A DNA stretch of 24,642 bases from Ruminococcaceae bacterium UBA1734 (GCA_002315765.1 DCIE01000055.1:70917-95558); one strand, 5' to 3'. Shown: positions 1 to 9,294, counted from the stretch's first letter. The notes: generated from the sequence alone by a model not told the origin. Translations and numbers: made by a program.

Positions 1-423
1 GGAGAAATGGAAGTTTGGGCGCTTGAAGCTTACGGTGCTGCATACACATTACAGGAAATTCTCACTGTTAAGTCGGACGATGTTGTAGGTCGTGTTAAGA
101 CATACGAGGCAATCGTTAAGGGACAAAATGTTCCTAAGGCAGGTATTCCCGAGTCCTTTAAGGTTCTTATTAAGGAATTGCAGTCCTTGTCTTTGGATGT
201 TCGTGTACTTGATGACGAGGGCAACGATGTTGACCTTAAGCAGAAGTTTGAAGAGGATGACGATATCGGTCTTAATATTCCGGAATACACCGAGGAAATC
301 GGTGATGCCGCATCTACCGATGACGAGTTTGTAGACAGCGGATACGGTCTTCAGGATGAAAACGGAGAAGATATTGAAGACGGTTTCGTAGGCGAAGACG
401 ATTTCGCCGACGAAGAGATATAA
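1..423 (+). CDS. rpoB: RNA polymerase beta subunit, C-terminal fragment
   Basis: The window opens inside the gene; the frame is open from base 1 (Gly-Glu-Met) to the TAA at 421. The first 40 residues (EMEVWALEAYGAAYTLQEIL, then VKSDDVVGR and KTYEAIVKG) are the invariant beta C-terminal clamp segment that contacts beta-prime. The conserved part ends near KVLIKELQSLSLDVRVL. After it comes a tail of about 60 residues that is unusually rich in Asp and Glu, ending DFADEEI. The product is the catalytic beta subunit of core RNA polymerase. rpoC follows after 13 nt, the standard rpoBC pair, so the two are cotranscribed from a promoter outside the window. Identity is certain; only the N-terminal part is missing, because of the window edge. 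Confidence 0.98.
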   Translation, partial: GEMEVWALEAYGAAYTLQEILTVKSDDVVGRVKTYEAIVKGQNVPKAGIPESFKVLIKELQSLSLDVRVLDDEGNDVDLKQKFEEDDDIGLNIPEYTEEIGDAASTDDEFVDSGYGLQDENGEDIEDGFVGEDDFADEEI

Positions 424-436
424 GGGAGGTAAACTT

Positions 437-3400
437 ATGGAAAATTCAAATGAACTTGCATTTCAATCCATCAAAATAGGCCTTGCTTCCCCTGAACAAA
501 TCAGAAGTTGGTCTTATGGTGAGGTAACTAAACCCGAAACCATTAATTATAGGACATTAAAGCCTGAACAGGGCGGTCTTTTCTGTGAACGCATTTTCGG
601 ACCGCAAAAGGACTGGGAATGTCATTGCGGAAAGTATAAGCGTATTCGCTATAAGGGCAAGGTTTGCGAACGATGCGGAGTTGAAGTAACCCGTGCAAAG
701 GTTCGCCGTGAACGCATGGGCACTATTGAACTTGCTGCTCCGGTATCACATATTTGGTATTTTAAAACAATACCTTCTAAAATCGGTCTTGTTCTTAATA
801 TTTCCCCTAAAGACCTTGAACAGGTTATTTATTTCTCGCAGTATATTGTAACCGACCCGGGTAACACTCCTCTTGAAAAGAAGCAGTTGTTAACCGAAAA
901 GCAATATATTGATATGCGTGAAAAGTATGAAAACGATTTTGAGGCAGGAATGGGCGCCGAAGCAATTAAAAAGTTGCTTTGCGAGATTGACCTTGAAAAA
1001 GATTGCAACGCATTAAAGGAAGAGCTTGAAAATACAGCAGGACAAAAGAGAATCAGAATTTTAAAGCGTCTTGAGGTTTTGGAATCCTTCCGTTTGTCGG
1101 GAAATCGTCCCGAATGGATGATTCTTGATGTTATTCCGGTAATTCCCCCCGACCTTCGTCCTATGGTACAGCTTGACGGCGGAAGATTTGCCACAAGCGA
1201 CCTTAACGACCTTTACAGAAGGGTAATTAATCGTAACAACCGCTTGAAGAGACTTTTAGAGCTTGGCGCTCCGGATATTATTATTCGTAATGAAAAGAGA
1301 ATGCTTCAAGAGGCCGTTGATGCTCTTATTGATAACGGCAGACGCGGAAAGCCTGTAACCGGTCCTAATAACCGTGCTCTTAAATCCCTTTCGGATATGC
1401 TTAAGGGTAAGCAGGGACGCTTCCGTCAAAACCTTCTCGGTAAGCGTGTTGACTATTCCGGTCGTTCGGTTATCGTTGTAGGTCCTGAGCTTAAGATGTA
1501 TCAGTGCGGTGTTCCGAAGGAAATGGCACTTGAGCTCTTTAAGCCTTTTGTAATGAAGAGACTTGTTGAAACAAACAAGGTTACAAATATTAAAACCGCC
1601 CGTAAGATGGTTGACCGTGCATCTGCCGATGTATGGGATGCACTTGAACTTGTAATAAAAGAACACCCCGTTCTTTTAAACCGTGCTCCTACACTTCACA
1701 GACTCGGTATTCAAGCCTTTGAGCCGGTACTTGTTGAGGGTAAAGCTCTTAAGCTTCACCCACTTGTATGTACTGCATACAATGCCGACTTTGACGGCGA
1801 CCAAATGGCTATTCATATTCCTCTTTCCGCCGAGGCACAGGCTGAAGCAAGATTTTTAATGCTTGCTGCTAACAACCTTCTTAAGCCTTCTGACGGTAAA
1901 CCTGTTTCGGTACCGACTCAGGATATGGTACTTGGTTCTTACTATTTAACACTTGTTAAGGCTGACGAAATCGGTACTAACAAGGTTTTCCGTGATAAGA
2001 ACGAGGCTATTATGGCATACAATGACGGAATTATCGGAATTCATGCTCCTATCCGTGTTCGTATGACCGATAAAAACGGCAAATCAGCCCTTGTTTGGTG
2101 TACTGTCGGATTTATTATCTTCAATGAGTCTATTCCTCAGGATTTAGGATTTATTGATAGAACCAAACCCGAAAATGAACTTGCTCTTGAATGGACATTC
2201 AGCCTAAAAGACCCAACCAAGAAAACCGTTGATAGCAACGATGAGATTATCCAAAACAAGGTTGGTAAGAAACAGTTAGGCAAGATTATTGACCGTTGTA
2301 TTGATATTCACGGAACAAGTACTTCCGCCATTGTTCTTGACAAGATTAAGGCTACCGGCTTTAAGTATTCCACAAAGGGTGCTATTACCGTTGCCGTAAT
2401 AGATGCTGTTATTCCTCCTGTTAAGAAGGATATTTTGGCAGATGCCGAAAAACAGATTGATAACATTTCAAAGATGTATAAGCGCGGTCTTATCAGCAAC
2501 GATGAAAGAAGCCGCCATGTAATTGAAATTTGGAATAAGGCTACCGAAGATGTTGCCGATGCACTTAAGGATAACCTTGATGAGTTTAACCCAATCTTTA
2601 TGATGGCTGACTCAGGTGCCCGTGGTTCTATGAGCCAGATTCGTCAGCTTGCCGGAATGCGTGGACTTATTGCCAATACTGCCGGTAAGGTTATCGAAGT
2701 ACCGATTCGTGCTAACTACCGTGAAGGACTTAATGTACTTGAGTACTTTATCTCCTCCCGTGGTGCTCGTAAAGGTCTTGCCGATACGGCTCTTCGTACC
2801 GCCGACTCGGGTTATCTTACCCGCCGTCTTGTTGATGTTGCTCAGGATGTTATTGTTCGTGAGGACGACTGCGGAACAAATGAATCTTTGACCGTTTCCG
2901 ATATTAAGGACGGTAACCATATTCTTGAAACCTTGGAAGAACGCCTTATAGGCAGATTCCTCTTTAATCCTATTTGTGATAAGGAAACAGGAGAGGTTAT
3001 TTGTGATAACGAGCATATGCTTACCAAGGAAGATGCGGCAAGAGTTGTTGCTGCGCTTGAGCCTGATGAGAACGGTGTTAAAAAGACACAAATCCGTTCA
3101 ATTCTTACCTGTCATAGCCATCACGGTGTATGTCAGAAGTGTTACGGCGCAAACCTTGCAACCAATAAGCCTGTTCAGGTTGGTGAAGCAGTAGGTATTG
3201 TTGCGGCTCAGTCAATCGGTGAGCCGGGTACACAGCTTACAATGCGTACATTCCACACCGGTGGTATCGCATCAACCGAAGATATTACACAAGGTCTTCC
3301 CCGTGTTGAAGAATTGTTTGAAGCAAGAAGACCGAAGCATTGCGGACTTATCGCCAAGATTTCCGGTCGTGTTCGCATTGTGGAAGAAAAGAAGAGCAAT

Positions 3401-4069
3401 GTAATCTACATTAACAATGAAGAAACTATGGAAGAGGAGAAAATCGCTATTCCTTACGGTGTTCGTACACTTGTTAATGACGGCGATTATGTTGATGCCG
3501 GAACTCCGTTAGTACCGGGTGCTAAATATCCGCAGGATGTTTTGGAAGCACAAGGACCGGAAGCCGTACAGAATTATATTATTTCCGAAATTCAAAATGC
3601 TTACCGTACACAGGGTGTTGATATCAACGATAAGCACATTGAGGTTATTGTTCGTCAGATGATGAGAAAGCTTCGCATTACCGATTCCGGCAATACCGAA
3701 CTTATTCAGAATGTCAGCTACGAATACAAGGAAATTAAAGACGCAAACGACAAGATTGATGCTCGTATTGCAGCCGGAGAAGAAGGACTTAATAAGGCAA
3801 CTTATCAGTCTACATTGCTTGGTATTACCAAGGCTTCCCTTGCCACCGAGTCGTTTATGTCTGCCGCTTCCTTCCAGGAGACTACAAGAGTTCTTACCGA
3901 AGCCGCAATCAAGGGCAAGGAAGACCCGTTGTTCGGTCTTAAGGAAAATGTTATTATCGGTCAGCTTATCCCTGCCGGTACAGGTATGAAGGTTGATGCT
4001 ATCAATCCTCCCGAGGAGATTCTCCCCGAGGTTGCTGAGGACGAAGAGGTAGTTTTCACCGCCCAATAA
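437..4069 (+). CDS. rpoC: RNA polymerase beta-prime subunit
   Basis: 1210 residues, close to the Bacillus length of about 1200. It forms the RNA polymerase active centre together with beta. The N-terminal zinc site is C62, C64, C77, C80. The catalytic Mg-binding motif NADFDGDQ is at 449-456 (D451, D453, D455). The second zinc site is C812, C892, C899, C902. The trigger-loop region is GIVAAQSIGEPGTQLTMRTF, just after the second zinc site. The start ATG sits 7 nt after GGGAGG (424-429), which begins at the rpoB stop, so translation is probably coupled. There is no long insertion like that of proteobacterial RpoC. The C-terminus is acidic (EDEEVVFTAQ). The gene looks intact. Confidence 0.99.
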   Translation: MENSNELAFQSIKIGLASPEQIRSWSYGEVTKPETINYRTLKPEQGGLFCERIFGPQKDWECHCGKYKRIRYKGKVCERCGVEVTRAKVRRERMGTIELAAPVSHIWYFKTIPSKIGLVLNISPKDLEQVIYFSQYIVTDPGNTPLEKKQLLTEKQYIDMREKYENDFEAGMGAEAIKKLLCEIDLEKDCNALKEELENTAGQKRIRILKRLEVLESFRLSGNRPEWMILDVIPVIPPDLRPMVQLDGGRFATSDLNDLYRRVINRNNRLKRLLELGAPDIIIRNEKRMLQEAVDALIDNGRRGKPVTGPNNRALKSLSDMLKGKQGRFRQNLLGKRVDYSGRSVIVVGPELKMYQCGVPKEMALELFKPFVMKRLVETNKVTNIKTARKMVDRASADVWDALELVIKEHPVLLNRAPTLHRLGIQAFEPVLVEGKALKLHPLVCTAYNADFDGDQMAIHIPLSAEAQAEARFLMLAANNLLKPSDGKPVSVPTQDMVLGSYYLTLVKADEIGTNKVFRDKNEAIMAYNDGIIGIHAPIRVRMTDKNGKSALVWCTVGFIIFNESIPQDLGFIDRTKPENELALEWTFSLKDPTKKTVDSNDEIIQNKVGKKQLGKIIDRCIDIHGTSTSAIVLDKIKATGFKYSTKGAITVAVIDAVIPPVKKDILADAEKQIDNISKMYKRGLISNDERSRHVIEIWNKATEDVADALKDNLDEFNPIFMMADSGARGSMSQIRQLAGMRGLIANTAGKVIEVPIRANYREGLNVLEYFISSRGARKGLADTALRTADSGYLTRRLVDVAQDVIVREDDCGTNESLTVSDIKDGNHILETLEERLIGRFLFNPICDKETGEVICDNEHMLTKEDAARVVAALEPDENGVKKTQIRSILTCHSHHGVCQKCYGANLATNKPVQVGEAVGIVAAQSIGEPGTQLTMRTFHTGGIASTEDITQGLPRVEELFEARRPKHCGLIAKISGRVRIVEEKKSNVIYINNEETMEEEKIAIPYGVRTLVNDGDYVDAGTPLVPGAKYPQDVLEAQGPEAVQNYIISEIQNAYRTQGVDINDKHIEVIVRQMMRKLRITDSGNTELIQNVSYEYKEIKDANDKIDARIAAGEEGLNKATYQSTLLGITKASLATESFMSAASFQETTRVLTEAAIKGKEDPLFGLKENVIIGQLIPAGTGMKVDAINPPEEILPEVAEDEEVVFTAQ

Positions 4070-4077
4070 AATTTTTC

Positions 4078-4106
4078 TTGCTTTTTTAGAAAAGCTGTGA
4101 TAAAAT
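4078..4106 (+). promoter_or_regulatory. Sigma-A promoter of rpmE
   Basis: TTGCTT (4078-4083), a 17-nt spacer and TAAAAT (4101-4106) preceded by TG at the extended -10 position. It lies in the 75-nt gap between rpoC and rpmE. A short dyad GCTTTT-TTAG-AAAAGC sits inside the spacer. No rpoC terminator is visible, so rpmE may be read both from here and by read-through. Confidence 0.6.
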
Positions 4107-4144
4107 CATAATGTTAATGAGAATTTGAAAGGAGTGACTTGGAA

Positions 4145-4351
4145 ATGAAACAAGGAATTCATCCTGAATATGAAAAGGTAACCGTTAAGTGTGCTTGCGG
4201 TGCTGAATTTGAAACCCGTTCAACAAAGAAAGACATTCGTTTGGACATTTGTTCAAAGTGCCATCCTTTCTTTACCGGCAAACAGAAGTTGGTTGATACC
4301 GGCGGCCGTGTTGATAGATTCAAAAAGCGCTTTGGTATGGAAGACAAATAA
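4145..4351 (+). CDS. rpmE: Ribosomal protein L31, zinc-binding type
   Basis: 68 residues. This is a large-subunit protein that bridges the central protuberance and the 30S head. It begins MKQGIHPEYEKV, the family signature, and carries the full Cys set C16, C18, C36, C39 of the zinc-containing (C+) form. The typical end GRVDRFKKRFG is present. The start chosen is ATG 4145, 10 nt after AAAGGAG; an in-frame TTG at 4139 would lie only 4 nt from that site and would add two residues not seen in the family. The gene has its own promoter and a strong terminator, so it can be a monocistronic unit after rpoC. In firmicutes the C+ form is normally replaced by a Cys-free paralogue under zinc starvation; none is visible here. 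Confidence 0.96.
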   Translation: MKQGIHPEYEKVTVKCACGAEFETRSTKKDIRLDICSKCHPFFTGKQKLVDTGGRVDRFKKRFGMEDK

Positions 4352-4358
4352 TTAAAGC

Positions 4359-4398
4359 AAACCGCCACCGCATATATTTTTGCGGTTGCGGTTTTTTT
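4359..4398 (+). terminator. Rho-independent terminator after rpmE
   Basis: A 14-position stem (4359-4372 with 4381-4394) with one C/T mismatch, an 8-nt AT loop and a run of seven T ending at 4398. It starts 8 nt after the rpmE stop codon. Confidence 0.9.
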
Positions 4399-4429
4399 AA
4401 ACTGAAAGGGTAGCGAAAAGAGGGGAAGT

Positions 4430-5059
4430 ATGGGAGATTATATTACAATAAGTGAAATATCCACCGGTGAATACAGCGAAAAACATTCAAGATTTATTGC
4501 CACTCTTTATCCCTGCAAAACCGAAGATGAGGCAGCTACTATTTTAAAGGAGCATAAAAGCAAGTATTGGGATGCAAGACATAATGTTTATGCGTATATT
4601 TTAAAGGATAATACAACAAGATTTTCAGATGACGGCGAACCTCACGGAACGGCGGCAAAGCCCATACTTGATGTGCTGTCTTTTAGCGGAATAACCGATG
4701 CGTTGCTTGTAGTTACAAGGTATTTCGGCGGTATTCTTTTGGGTACCGGGGGACTTGTAAGAGCATATTCCACCTCGGCAAAAGAGGCTGTTAATAATGC
4801 AAAACCGGTTACCATGATGGAATGTGATAGTTTTTGTATTGTTATGCCCTATAGCGAACAGGGCAAAATTACAAATTTGTTAAAAGAATTTGATGCCCTT
4901 ATAGAAAACACCGAGTTCTCCCAAGATGTGAGAATAGAATTTTCCCTTGTTTGCGATAAAACCCAAGATTTTCACAAAAAATTATGCGAAATTTCTTCGG
5001 CAAAACTAAAAGCGGAGTTTGTAACGAAAAAAATTTTGCCGATTTTTGCGAAAAAATAA
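4430..5059 (+). CDS. YigZ/YvyE family (IMPACT, UPF0029) protein
   Basis: 209 residues, the usual family length. The N-terminal IMPACT domain shows the hallmark motifs FSDDGEPHGTAAKPIL (residues 65-80) and VTRYFGGILLGTGGLVRAY (95-113). The C-terminal half (about 130-205) fits the DUF1949 ferredoxin-like domain of bacterial members. Known: bacterial members are conserved cytosolic proteins of unsettled function; the eukaryotic IMPACT domain is linked to translational control through GCN1. The start ATG follows AGAGGGG at a good distance. It lies 31 nt after the rpmE terminator and no clear promoter could be identified between them, so expression may depend on read-through or on a weak promoter. 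It probably begins the transcription unit that continues into dgt. Confidence 0.9.
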   Translation: MGDYITISEISTGEYSEKHSRFIATLYPCKTEDEAATILKEHKSKYWDARHNVYAYILKDNTTRFSDDGEPHGTAAKPILDVLSFSGITDALLVVTRYFGGILLGTGGLVRAYSTSAKEAVNNAKPVTMMECDSFCIVMPYSEQGKITNLLKEFDALIENTEFSQDVRIEFSLVCDKTQDFHKKLCEISSAKLKAEFVTKKILPIFAKK

Positions 5060-5119
5060 AGGAGTTTTATGTTTTTTTGCGAATATATATATTAGAGTGA
5101 GTTTTTAGGTGGTGAGTTT

Positions 5120-6124
5120 GTGTCAACCGTGAGAGAAAGAAGCGAGGAACTGGAAAACTTAATAATAGGTCCCTACGGTATTAAAAGTACGGAGACAAAG
5201 GGCAGGGCAAAGCCGGAAGAAAAATGCGAACTGCGAACCGAATTTCAAAGGGACAGGGATAGGATTATCCACTGTAAAGCATTTAGGCGCCTAAAGCACA
5301 AAACGCAGGTTTTCATTTCTCCCGAGTCCGACCATTACAGAACAAGACTTACCCATACTCTTGAGGTGGCACAAATAGCCCGAACCATTGCAAGGGCATT
5401 AAGGCTGAACGAGGACTTAACCGAAGCTATTGCTTTAGGCCATGATTTAGGTCATACTCCATTCGGTCATGCCGGAGAGAGGGCGCTTAACGACCTAAAC
5501 GATTTGGGATTTACCCATTTTGAACAAAGTGTCAGGGTTTGCGAGAAGCTCGAAAACGGCGGAAAAGGACTTAACCTTACATACGAAGTTTTAAACGGAA
5601 TTTTGCACCATACAAAGGACGAATGGCCCGAAACTGCCGAGGGAAAGGTTGTCAGATTTTCCGATAGAATAGCATATATTAACCACGATATTGACGATTC
5701 TATAAGAGCCGACATAATAAGCGAGTCGGATATTCCAAAGGAAATAACAAATGCTTTGGGACACGAGAAAAGCGAAAGAATAGATACTCTTGTAAAGTCG
5801 GTAGTGGAAAACTCGGAAAACGGCGAGATAAAAATGGATTTTCAAACCGATAAATACTATAATATGCTTCACGAGTTTTTATTCCAAAGCGTTTATAGAA
5901 ATCCAAAGGCAAAATCCGAAGAAAGCAAGGTTTTCGGTCTTGTTGAGGGACTTTATAAAAACTTTTCTTATAATGTAAATAAATTGCCTTACGATTTTCA
6001 GCAAATAGCAAGGCAAGAGTCGGTGGAAAGAGCCGTTACGGACTATATTGCAAGTATGACCGACCAGTTTGCGGTTAGTTGTTATAACAATATTTTTGTC
6101 CCGAAGTTTTGGACACTTTTCTAA
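5120..6124 (+). CDS. dgt: Deoxyguanosinetriphosphate triphosphohydrolase-like HD protein
   Basis: 334 residues, HD-domain dNTP hydrolase that releases the nucleoside and inorganic triphosphate. The family core FQRDRDRIIH is at 42-51 and is followed by the HD set: H79 in RLTHTLEV, H108-D109 in LGHDLGHTPFGH, and D182 in FSDRIAYINHDID, which together make the metal site. The start is GTG 5120, preceded by AGGTGGTGAG; the resulting N-terminus (STVRERSEELE) matches the clostridial pattern of a short helix before GPYGIKSTETKGR. The next gene, dnaG, begins 31 nt downstream. dgt immediately upstream of dnaG is a recurring arrangement in Clostridia and ties dNTP balance to replication. Substrate preference cannot be read from sequence; the dGTP name is the family label. 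Confidence 0.93.
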   Translation: MSTVRERSEELENLIIGPYGIKSTETKGRAKPEEKCELRTEFQRDRDRIIHCKAFRRLKHKTQVFISPESDHYRTRLTHTLEVAQIARTIARALRLNEDLTEAIALGHDLGHTPFGHAGERALNDLNDLGFTHFEQSVRVCEKLENGGKGLNLTYEVLNGILHHTKDEWPETAEGKVVRFSDRIAYINHDIDDSIRADIISESDIPKEITNALGHEKSERIDTLVKSVVENSENGEIKMDFQTDKYYNMLHEFLFQSVYRNPKAKSEESKVFGLVEGLYKNFSYNVNKLPYDFQQIARQESVERAVTDYIASMTDQFAVSCYNNIFVPKFWTLF

Positions 6125-6155
6125 CAAAATAAATATTTATAAGGGGGTGAAAAAC

Positions 6156-7922
6156 TTGGCTATACCTGAGGAAATAATAAACGAAATAAAGTACAAAAAC
6201 GATATAGAGCAGGTTATTTCTCCCTATGTCAATTTAAAAAGAAGGGGCAAAAACCTTGTAGGTCTTTGTCCGTTCCACGGCGAGAAAACTCCATCCTTTA
6301 CCGTATATCCCGAAAGCGGCTCTTTTTACTGTTACGGTTGCGGTGTAGGCGGAGATGTTTTCACCTTTACAAAACTTATCGAAAATCTCGATTATGTTGA
6401 GGCAATAAAGTTTCTTGCCGAAAAAAGCGGTGTTAATTTACCCGAAAACGGCTATGACGATTCTATGTCGAGATTAAAGGATACAATTTACGCAATCAAC
6501 CGTGATACGGCAAGATTTTACCACGAGTATTTAATGTCTCAGGACGGAAAGTGGGCTCTTGATTATTTGGTTGGCAGGGGGCTTAGTATCTCTACTATAA
6601 AGCATTTCGGGCTTGGCGCCGCACCGGATTCTTGGGATAGTTTGCTGAAGTTTTTAAAAGAAAAAGGCTATACTGTTTCGGAAATGATTTCGGCAAATGT
6701 TGTGGGCAAAAGCCAAAAAGGCAGTTATTACGACCGTTTCAGAAAAAGGGTTATGTTTCCTATTATAAATATAAGGGGCAAGGTCATCGGCTTCAGCGGT
6801 CGTGCTATGCCGGGAGAAGATAAAGAGGGCGGAAAGTATGTTAATACCTCCGATACTCCGGTTTATAAAAAAAGCGAAAATCTTTTCGGTATGAATTTTG
6901 CAAAAAATCACTGCGATGAAAGAATAATTTTGGTTGAGGGCAATATGGATGTAGTTTCCCTTCATCAGGCGGGATTTCAAAATACCGTTGCCGCCCTTGG
7001 TACATCATTTACAATGGAACAAGCCAATCTTATTTCAAGATACACAAAGGAAATTGTCCTTACTCTTGACTCCGATGCCGCAGGGCAAAAGGCAGTAAAA
7101 AGAGCAGGGGAAATTCTTAAAAACACAGGGCTTAATGTAAGTGTTGTCTCGGTTCCCGACGGAAAAGACCCGGACGAGTTTATTAAGAAAAACGGCAAGG
7201 ATAGATTTGAAGCACTTTTGGATGGAGCAAAAAGCGAAATAGAGTATAAGCTTCTTGTGGCTGTAAAGGATATTGATATCGACAGCGATGATGGTAGGCT
7301 TAAATATTTAACCAAAGCCACCGAGATAATCGCCGAGTCCAACGATGTCTTAACAAGAGATTTATATTTAGGTAGATTGTCGGAAAAGTACGGTGTTTCC
7401 AAGAGTTCTTTGTCCTTGAGGGTTGACGAACTTAGGAAAAAACGGATAAAAGCTCAAAAGAAAAAAGAAATATCCGATATTATTAAACCTAAGTTTAACA
7501 GTAACGATATAAATCCCGAAAGACGAAAATATCCGGGCGCCTGTGTCGCCGAGGAAGCAATTATGACGGTGCTTTTAAAAAATCCCGATTTTTTCCCGGA
7601 GGTTAAGGAAAAATTAGAGCCCGACAAATTAATTACGGCCTTTAACAGACGGATGTATTCCCTTATTTACGAATGTCTTTTAAACGACTGTATGCCGGAT
7701 ATTTCATATTTCGGCGAGAAGCTTGACACACGGGAGTTAAGTTTTTTGGTATCGCTTATAAACAGCGATAGTGTGCAAAAAAATCCTCTTTCGGTCCTTA
7801 AAGATTCTATGAAGGTTTTAGATGATGAAAGGCTGAAAATAGAAATGCAATCCTCCTTGTCAAACGAGGATTGGGCATTAAATATGCAAAAGCTTATAGA
7901 ACAAAAACAAAAGGGGAATTAG
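6156..7922 (+). CDS. dnaG: DNA primase
   Basis: 588 residues, synthesises RNA primers for replication. The N-terminal CHC2 zinc finger is C38, H41, C59, C62 (LCPFHGEKTPSF ... CYGCG). The TOPRIM catalytic domain has E261 in ILVEGNMD and D305/D307 in LTLDSDAAG. The C-terminal helicase-binding region (about 420-588) is divergent, as usual. Start choice: the frame is open back to 6069, which would overlap dgt by over 50 nt and has no ribosome site. TTG 6156 lies 8 nt after AAGGGGG (6141-6147) and gives MAIPEEIINEIK, the normal primase N-terminus, so a TTG start is well supported. Upstream of rpoD in the classical macromolecular-synthesis order. Confidence 0.97.
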   Translation: MAIPEEIINEIKYKNDIEQVISPYVNLKRRGKNLVGLCPFHGEKTPSFTVYPESGSFYCYGCGVGGDVFTFTKLIENLDYVEAIKFLAEKSGVNLPENGYDDSMSRLKDTIYAINRDTARFYHEYLMSQDGKWALDYLVGRGLSISTIKHFGLGAAPDSWDSLLKFLKEKGYTVSEMISANVVGKSQKGSYYDRFRKRVMFPIINIRGKVIGFSGRAMPGEDKEGGKYVNTSDTPVYKKSENLFGMNFAKNHCDERIILVEGNMDVVSLHQAGFQNTVAALGTSFTMEQANLISRYTKEIVLTLDSDAAGQKAVKRAGEILKNTGLNVSVVSVPDGKDPDEFIKKNGKDRFEALLDGAKSEIEYKLLVAVKDIDIDSDDGRLKYLTKATEIIAESNDVLTRDLYLGRLSEKYGVSKSSLSLRVDELRKKRIKAQKKKEISDIIKPKFNSNDINPERRKYPGACVAEEAIMTVLLKNPDFFPEVKEKLEPDKLITAFNRRMYSLIYECLLNDCMPDISYFGEKLDTRELSFLVSLINSDSVQKNPLSVLKDSMKVLDDERLKIEMQSSLSNEDWALNMQKLIEQKQKGN

Positions 7923-7957
7923 CACGGTAAAATGTGCTTAAATATTAATAGAAAGTT

Positions 7958-9034
7958 ATGGTGGAGAAGATGAAAAAGAAGGAATTGGAAATGAATTCTG
8001 TCGAAAATAATGCAGAAATGGATTATGATGAGTTTGAGGACAAAAAGGACAGCATTGACGACATCGAGAATGCTCCGGAGGATTTGGACGAGCTTTTCGA
8101 GGAACCTCCTATTCTTGACCTTGATTCCGATGAGGAACCAAGCGAAGATGATTTGCAAATAGAAGAGGTAGACATTGAAAACTTAGAGGATGACGAGACC
8201 TTCAGAACAATGTCTCTTGATGACCCGGTTAAGGTTTATTTAAGAGAAATCGGCCGTGTGCCCCTACTTTCTTCCGACGAGGAAGTAAACCTTGCTATTA
8301 AGATTTCCGAGGGAGACGAATATGCGAAACGCCGTCTGACCGAGGCCAACCTTAGACTTGTTGTCAGCATAGCAAAAAGATATGTGGGCAGAGGAATGTA
8401 TTTTCTTGACCTTATTCAAGAGGGAAATGTAGGACTTATTAAGGCAGTTGACAAGTTTGACTATACTAAAGGTTTCAAATTTTCCACCTATGCTACTTGG
8501 TGGATTAGACAGGCAATTACCCGTGCAATAGCCGACCAAGCAAGAACAATCCGTATTCCGGTTCATATGGTTGAAACCATTAATCGCCTTAAGAAAATCC
8601 AAAGCCAACTTCTCCACGAAAACGGTTACGAGCCCAGCGAAGAGCTTATTGCCGAGAAGATGGGCTTGTCGGTTGAGAGAGTAAGAGAAATAATGCGAGT
8701 TGCTCAAGAGCCTGTTTCTATGGAAACACCCATAGGTCCCGAGGAAGACTCAAGACTAATGGACTTTATCCGTGATGAAGAAGCCTTGGCTCCCGATGAT
8801 GCGGCGCTTAAAACCATTACAAATGAGGATATTGATGCCGTTCTTCACAGCCTTACTCAACGAGAAGAAGATGTTATCAGGCTTCGTTTCGGATTAAAAG
8901 ACGGAAGATGCCATACCTTGGAAGAAGTGGGCACCGAGTTTAATGTTACAAGAGAACGAATAAGACAAATTGAAGCAAAGGCACTTAGAAAACTCCGTCA
9001 TCCTGTAAGAAGTAACAAGTTTAAAGAAAGATAA
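7958..9034 (+). CDS. rpoD: Primary sigma factor (SigA/RpoD)
   Basis: 358 residues from the first ATG. Region 1.2 starts at DPVKVYLREIG (89-99). Region 2 is at about 130-195, including the -10 recognition helix FKFSTYATWWIRQAITRAIA (173-192). Region 3 is at about 200-275. Region 4.2 has the helix-turn-helix LEEVGTEFNVTRERIRQIEA (321-340) and the family ending near LRHPVRSNKFKER. Residues 15-82 are almost entirely acidic and low in complexity, standing where region 1.1 is expected. Start is uncertain: ATG 7958 has a poor ribosome site, ATG 7970 has GGAG only 3 nt away, and ATG 7991 has AAGGA with 7-nt spacing and may be the real start (347 residues). dnaG lies 35 nt upstream. Confidence 0.96.
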   Translation: MVEKMKKKELEMNSVENNAEMDYDEFEDKKDSIDDIENAPEDLDELFEEPPILDLDSDEEPSEDDLQIEEVDIENLEDDETFRTMSLDDPVKVYLREIGRVPLLSSDEEVNLAIKISEGDEYAKRRLTEANLRLVVSIAKRYVGRGMYFLDLIQEGNVGLIKAVDKFDYTKGFKFSTYATWWIRQAITRAIADQARTIRIPVHMVETINRLKKIQSQLLHENGYEPSEELIAEKMGLSVERVREIMRVAQEPVSMETPIGPEEDSRLMDFIRDEEALAPDDAALKTITNEDIDAVLHSLTQREEDVIRLRFGLKDGRCHTLEEVGTEFNVTRERIRQIEAKALRKLRHPVRSNKFKER

Positions 9035-9048
9035 GGAGCATAAAAGCA

Positions 9049-9294
9049 ATGACCTATACCTATACTACAAAGGGTGTTTGCTCAAGAAGCATAAATATTG
9101 AGATTGAAGATGGGATTGTCTTAGGCGCCGAATTTGTGGGCGGCTGTAACGGCAACCTAAAGGGCATCGGTTCTCTTGTTAAGGGAATGAAGGTTGAAGA
9201 TGTTATTAATAAACTGGAGGGAATTAAGTGCGGATTTAAAAGCACATCCTGTCCCGACCAGTTGGCACAGGCACTAAAACAACTTAAAGATTAA
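9049..9294 (+). CDS. TSCPD-domain small protein (TIGR03905-like)
   Basis: 81 residues, ending in the TSCPD signature (66-70) of a domain also found at the C-terminus of some ribonucleotide reductases. Four Cys are present: C11, C33 in VGGCNGN, C61 in IKCGF and C68 in TSCPD. That pattern fits the stand-alone TSCPD family (TIGR03905) seen in anaerobes, whose function is unknown. Metal binding is plausible from the Cys but is inference. The ribosome site TAAGGAG overlaps the rpoD stop codon and lies 10 nt before the ATG, so it is cotranscribed with rpoD. Confidence 0.88.
   Translation: MTYTYTTKGVCSRSINIEIEDGIVLGAEFVGGCNGNLKGIGSLVKGMKVEDVINKLEGIKCGFKSTSCPDQLAQALKQLKD

Noticed and set aside
3509..4066. 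185-codon open frame antisense to the rpoC end
   Set aside because: It mirrors rpoC codon bias, has no ribosome site and no recognisable protein features.
5069..5095. Eight-codon leader ORF (MFFCEYIY) with AAAGGAG before dgt
   Set aside because: The ribosome-like site may be chance next to the yigZ stop; no attenuator or conserved regulatory structure follows.
6069..6155. Extended N-terminus for DNA primase reaching into dgt
   Set aside because: No ribosome site, more than 50 nt overlap with dgt, and residues not found in primases; TTG 6156 with AAGGGGG fits better.
7921..7938. AGCAC/GTGCT hairpin between dnaG and rpoD
   Set aside because: Only 5 bp and no T-tract; too weak to call a terminator, though RNA processing there cannot be excluded.
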